A stretch of DNA of 64,000 nt from Microbacteriaceae bacterium VKM Ac-2855 (GTDB lineage Bacteria > Actinomycetota > Actinomycetes > Actinomycetales > Microbacteriaceae): the NCBI GenBank assembly GCA_013204985.1, contig JABMLG010000002.1, positions 496,001 through 560,000 on the forward strand, written 5' to 3'. Shown here piece after piece: positions 63,913-64,000 of the stretch (position 1 is its first letter; every line of letters starts with the position of its first letter). The notes under the pieces are model-generated. The model searched no databases and was not told the DNA's origin. It saw only the letters and a program-made list of their open reading frames with translations. Both the position numbers and the translations under genes were made by a program.

Positions 63913-64000
63913 GGCGGGTGCCAGCGAGATCAGCAGCGCTGCGGTCCAGTGGCAGAGGAACGCGATCAGGGTCAGGGCATGGAAGATCTCGTGGAAACCG
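63901..64000 (-). CDS. Hemolysin III / PAQR family membrane protein, C-terminal end only
   Basis: The last 32 residues are visible, GFHEIFHALTLIAFLCHW followed by TAALLISLAPAYNG. The pattern H-E-x-F-H, with the zinc-type histidines, and the final membrane segment match the C-terminus of the HlyIII/PAQR family. The gene continues beyond the right window edge. The stop codon lies inside a tandem repeat. Confidence 0.8.
   Translation of the reverse strand, partial: GFHEIFHALTLIAFLCHWTAALLISLAPAYNG

Overview
The window is GC-rich actinobacterial DNA, most likely from Microbacteriaceae (Microbacterium-like). Supporting signs are mycothiol chemistry (an Mca amidase and a DinB/mycothiol-transferase-type protein), a RamB-type regulator beside GTP-dependent PEP carboxykinase, DUF501 and DUF4307 proteins, many GTG and TTG starts, and a strong bias to G or C at third codon positions. 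No transposase, integrase, phage gene or CRISPR array was seen.

Layout. 1-2.6 kb: 5' part of an acyl-CoA ligase gene and a PPOX-fold flavoenzyme, both leftward, then sparse DNA. 2.6-14.4 kb: a sugar-use locus. It holds a secreted beta-helix enzyme with discoidin and ricin-lectin domains, an ABC sugar importer (binding protein plus two permeases, no ATPase), six catabolic enzymes joined by 4-nt start/stop overlaps, and a GntR/FadR regulator. The enzyme set (mutarotase, aldo/keto reductase, lactonase, sugar-acid dehydratase, SDR, FAH-type hydrolase) matches the non-phosphorylating oxidative pathway for L-fucose or a related 6-deoxyhexose, ending in pyruvate and lactate. Two near-identical AT-rich palindromes precede the secreted enzyme and the importer and are the likely operators. 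14.5-22.9 kb: mixed housekeeping and accessory genes (DinB, CitE-like lyase, MBL, VOC, alpha/beta hydrolase, F420-type reductase, methyltransferase, AraC regulator, SGNH esterase). 22.9-31 kb: ramB divergent from pckG, mazG, an ABC-2 exporter, hisS. 31.2-34.8 kb: a NitT/TauT-type ABC importer. 35-41.2 kb: apt, then eno, a septum-formation protein, DUF501, a subtilase, ndh and a leucine-anticodon tRNA. 41.4-44.9 kb: a small conserved protein, a transglutaminase-like protein and a large Ig-like/PT-rich membrane protein. 45-50.3 kb: a tight four-gene operon (MFS transporter, PLP aldolase/deaminase, aldonolactone oxidase, GH1-fold protein). 50.3-58.3 kb: GNAT, a TetR-controlled ABC exporter, LemA, HtpX, a second TetR, a YcaQ-type glycosylase and an AI-2E-family transporter. 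58.3-64 kb: ilvA, a 184-bp tandem array, greA, DUF4307, mca, a small membrane protein, an NmrA-type protein and the 3' end of a hemolysin III gene.

Most interesting points: the oxidative deoxyhexose operon with its paired operators; the four-gene operon whose GH1-fold member lacks both catalytic glutamates; the four-copy 184-bp tandem repeat between convergent ilvA and greA, whose unit length is not a multiple of three; a tRNA with a UAA (Leu) anticodon but no long variable arm; and a set of long intergenic hairpins, two of which share the word GCGAGGGACCCC. All functions are read from motifs and context only; no database search was possible.
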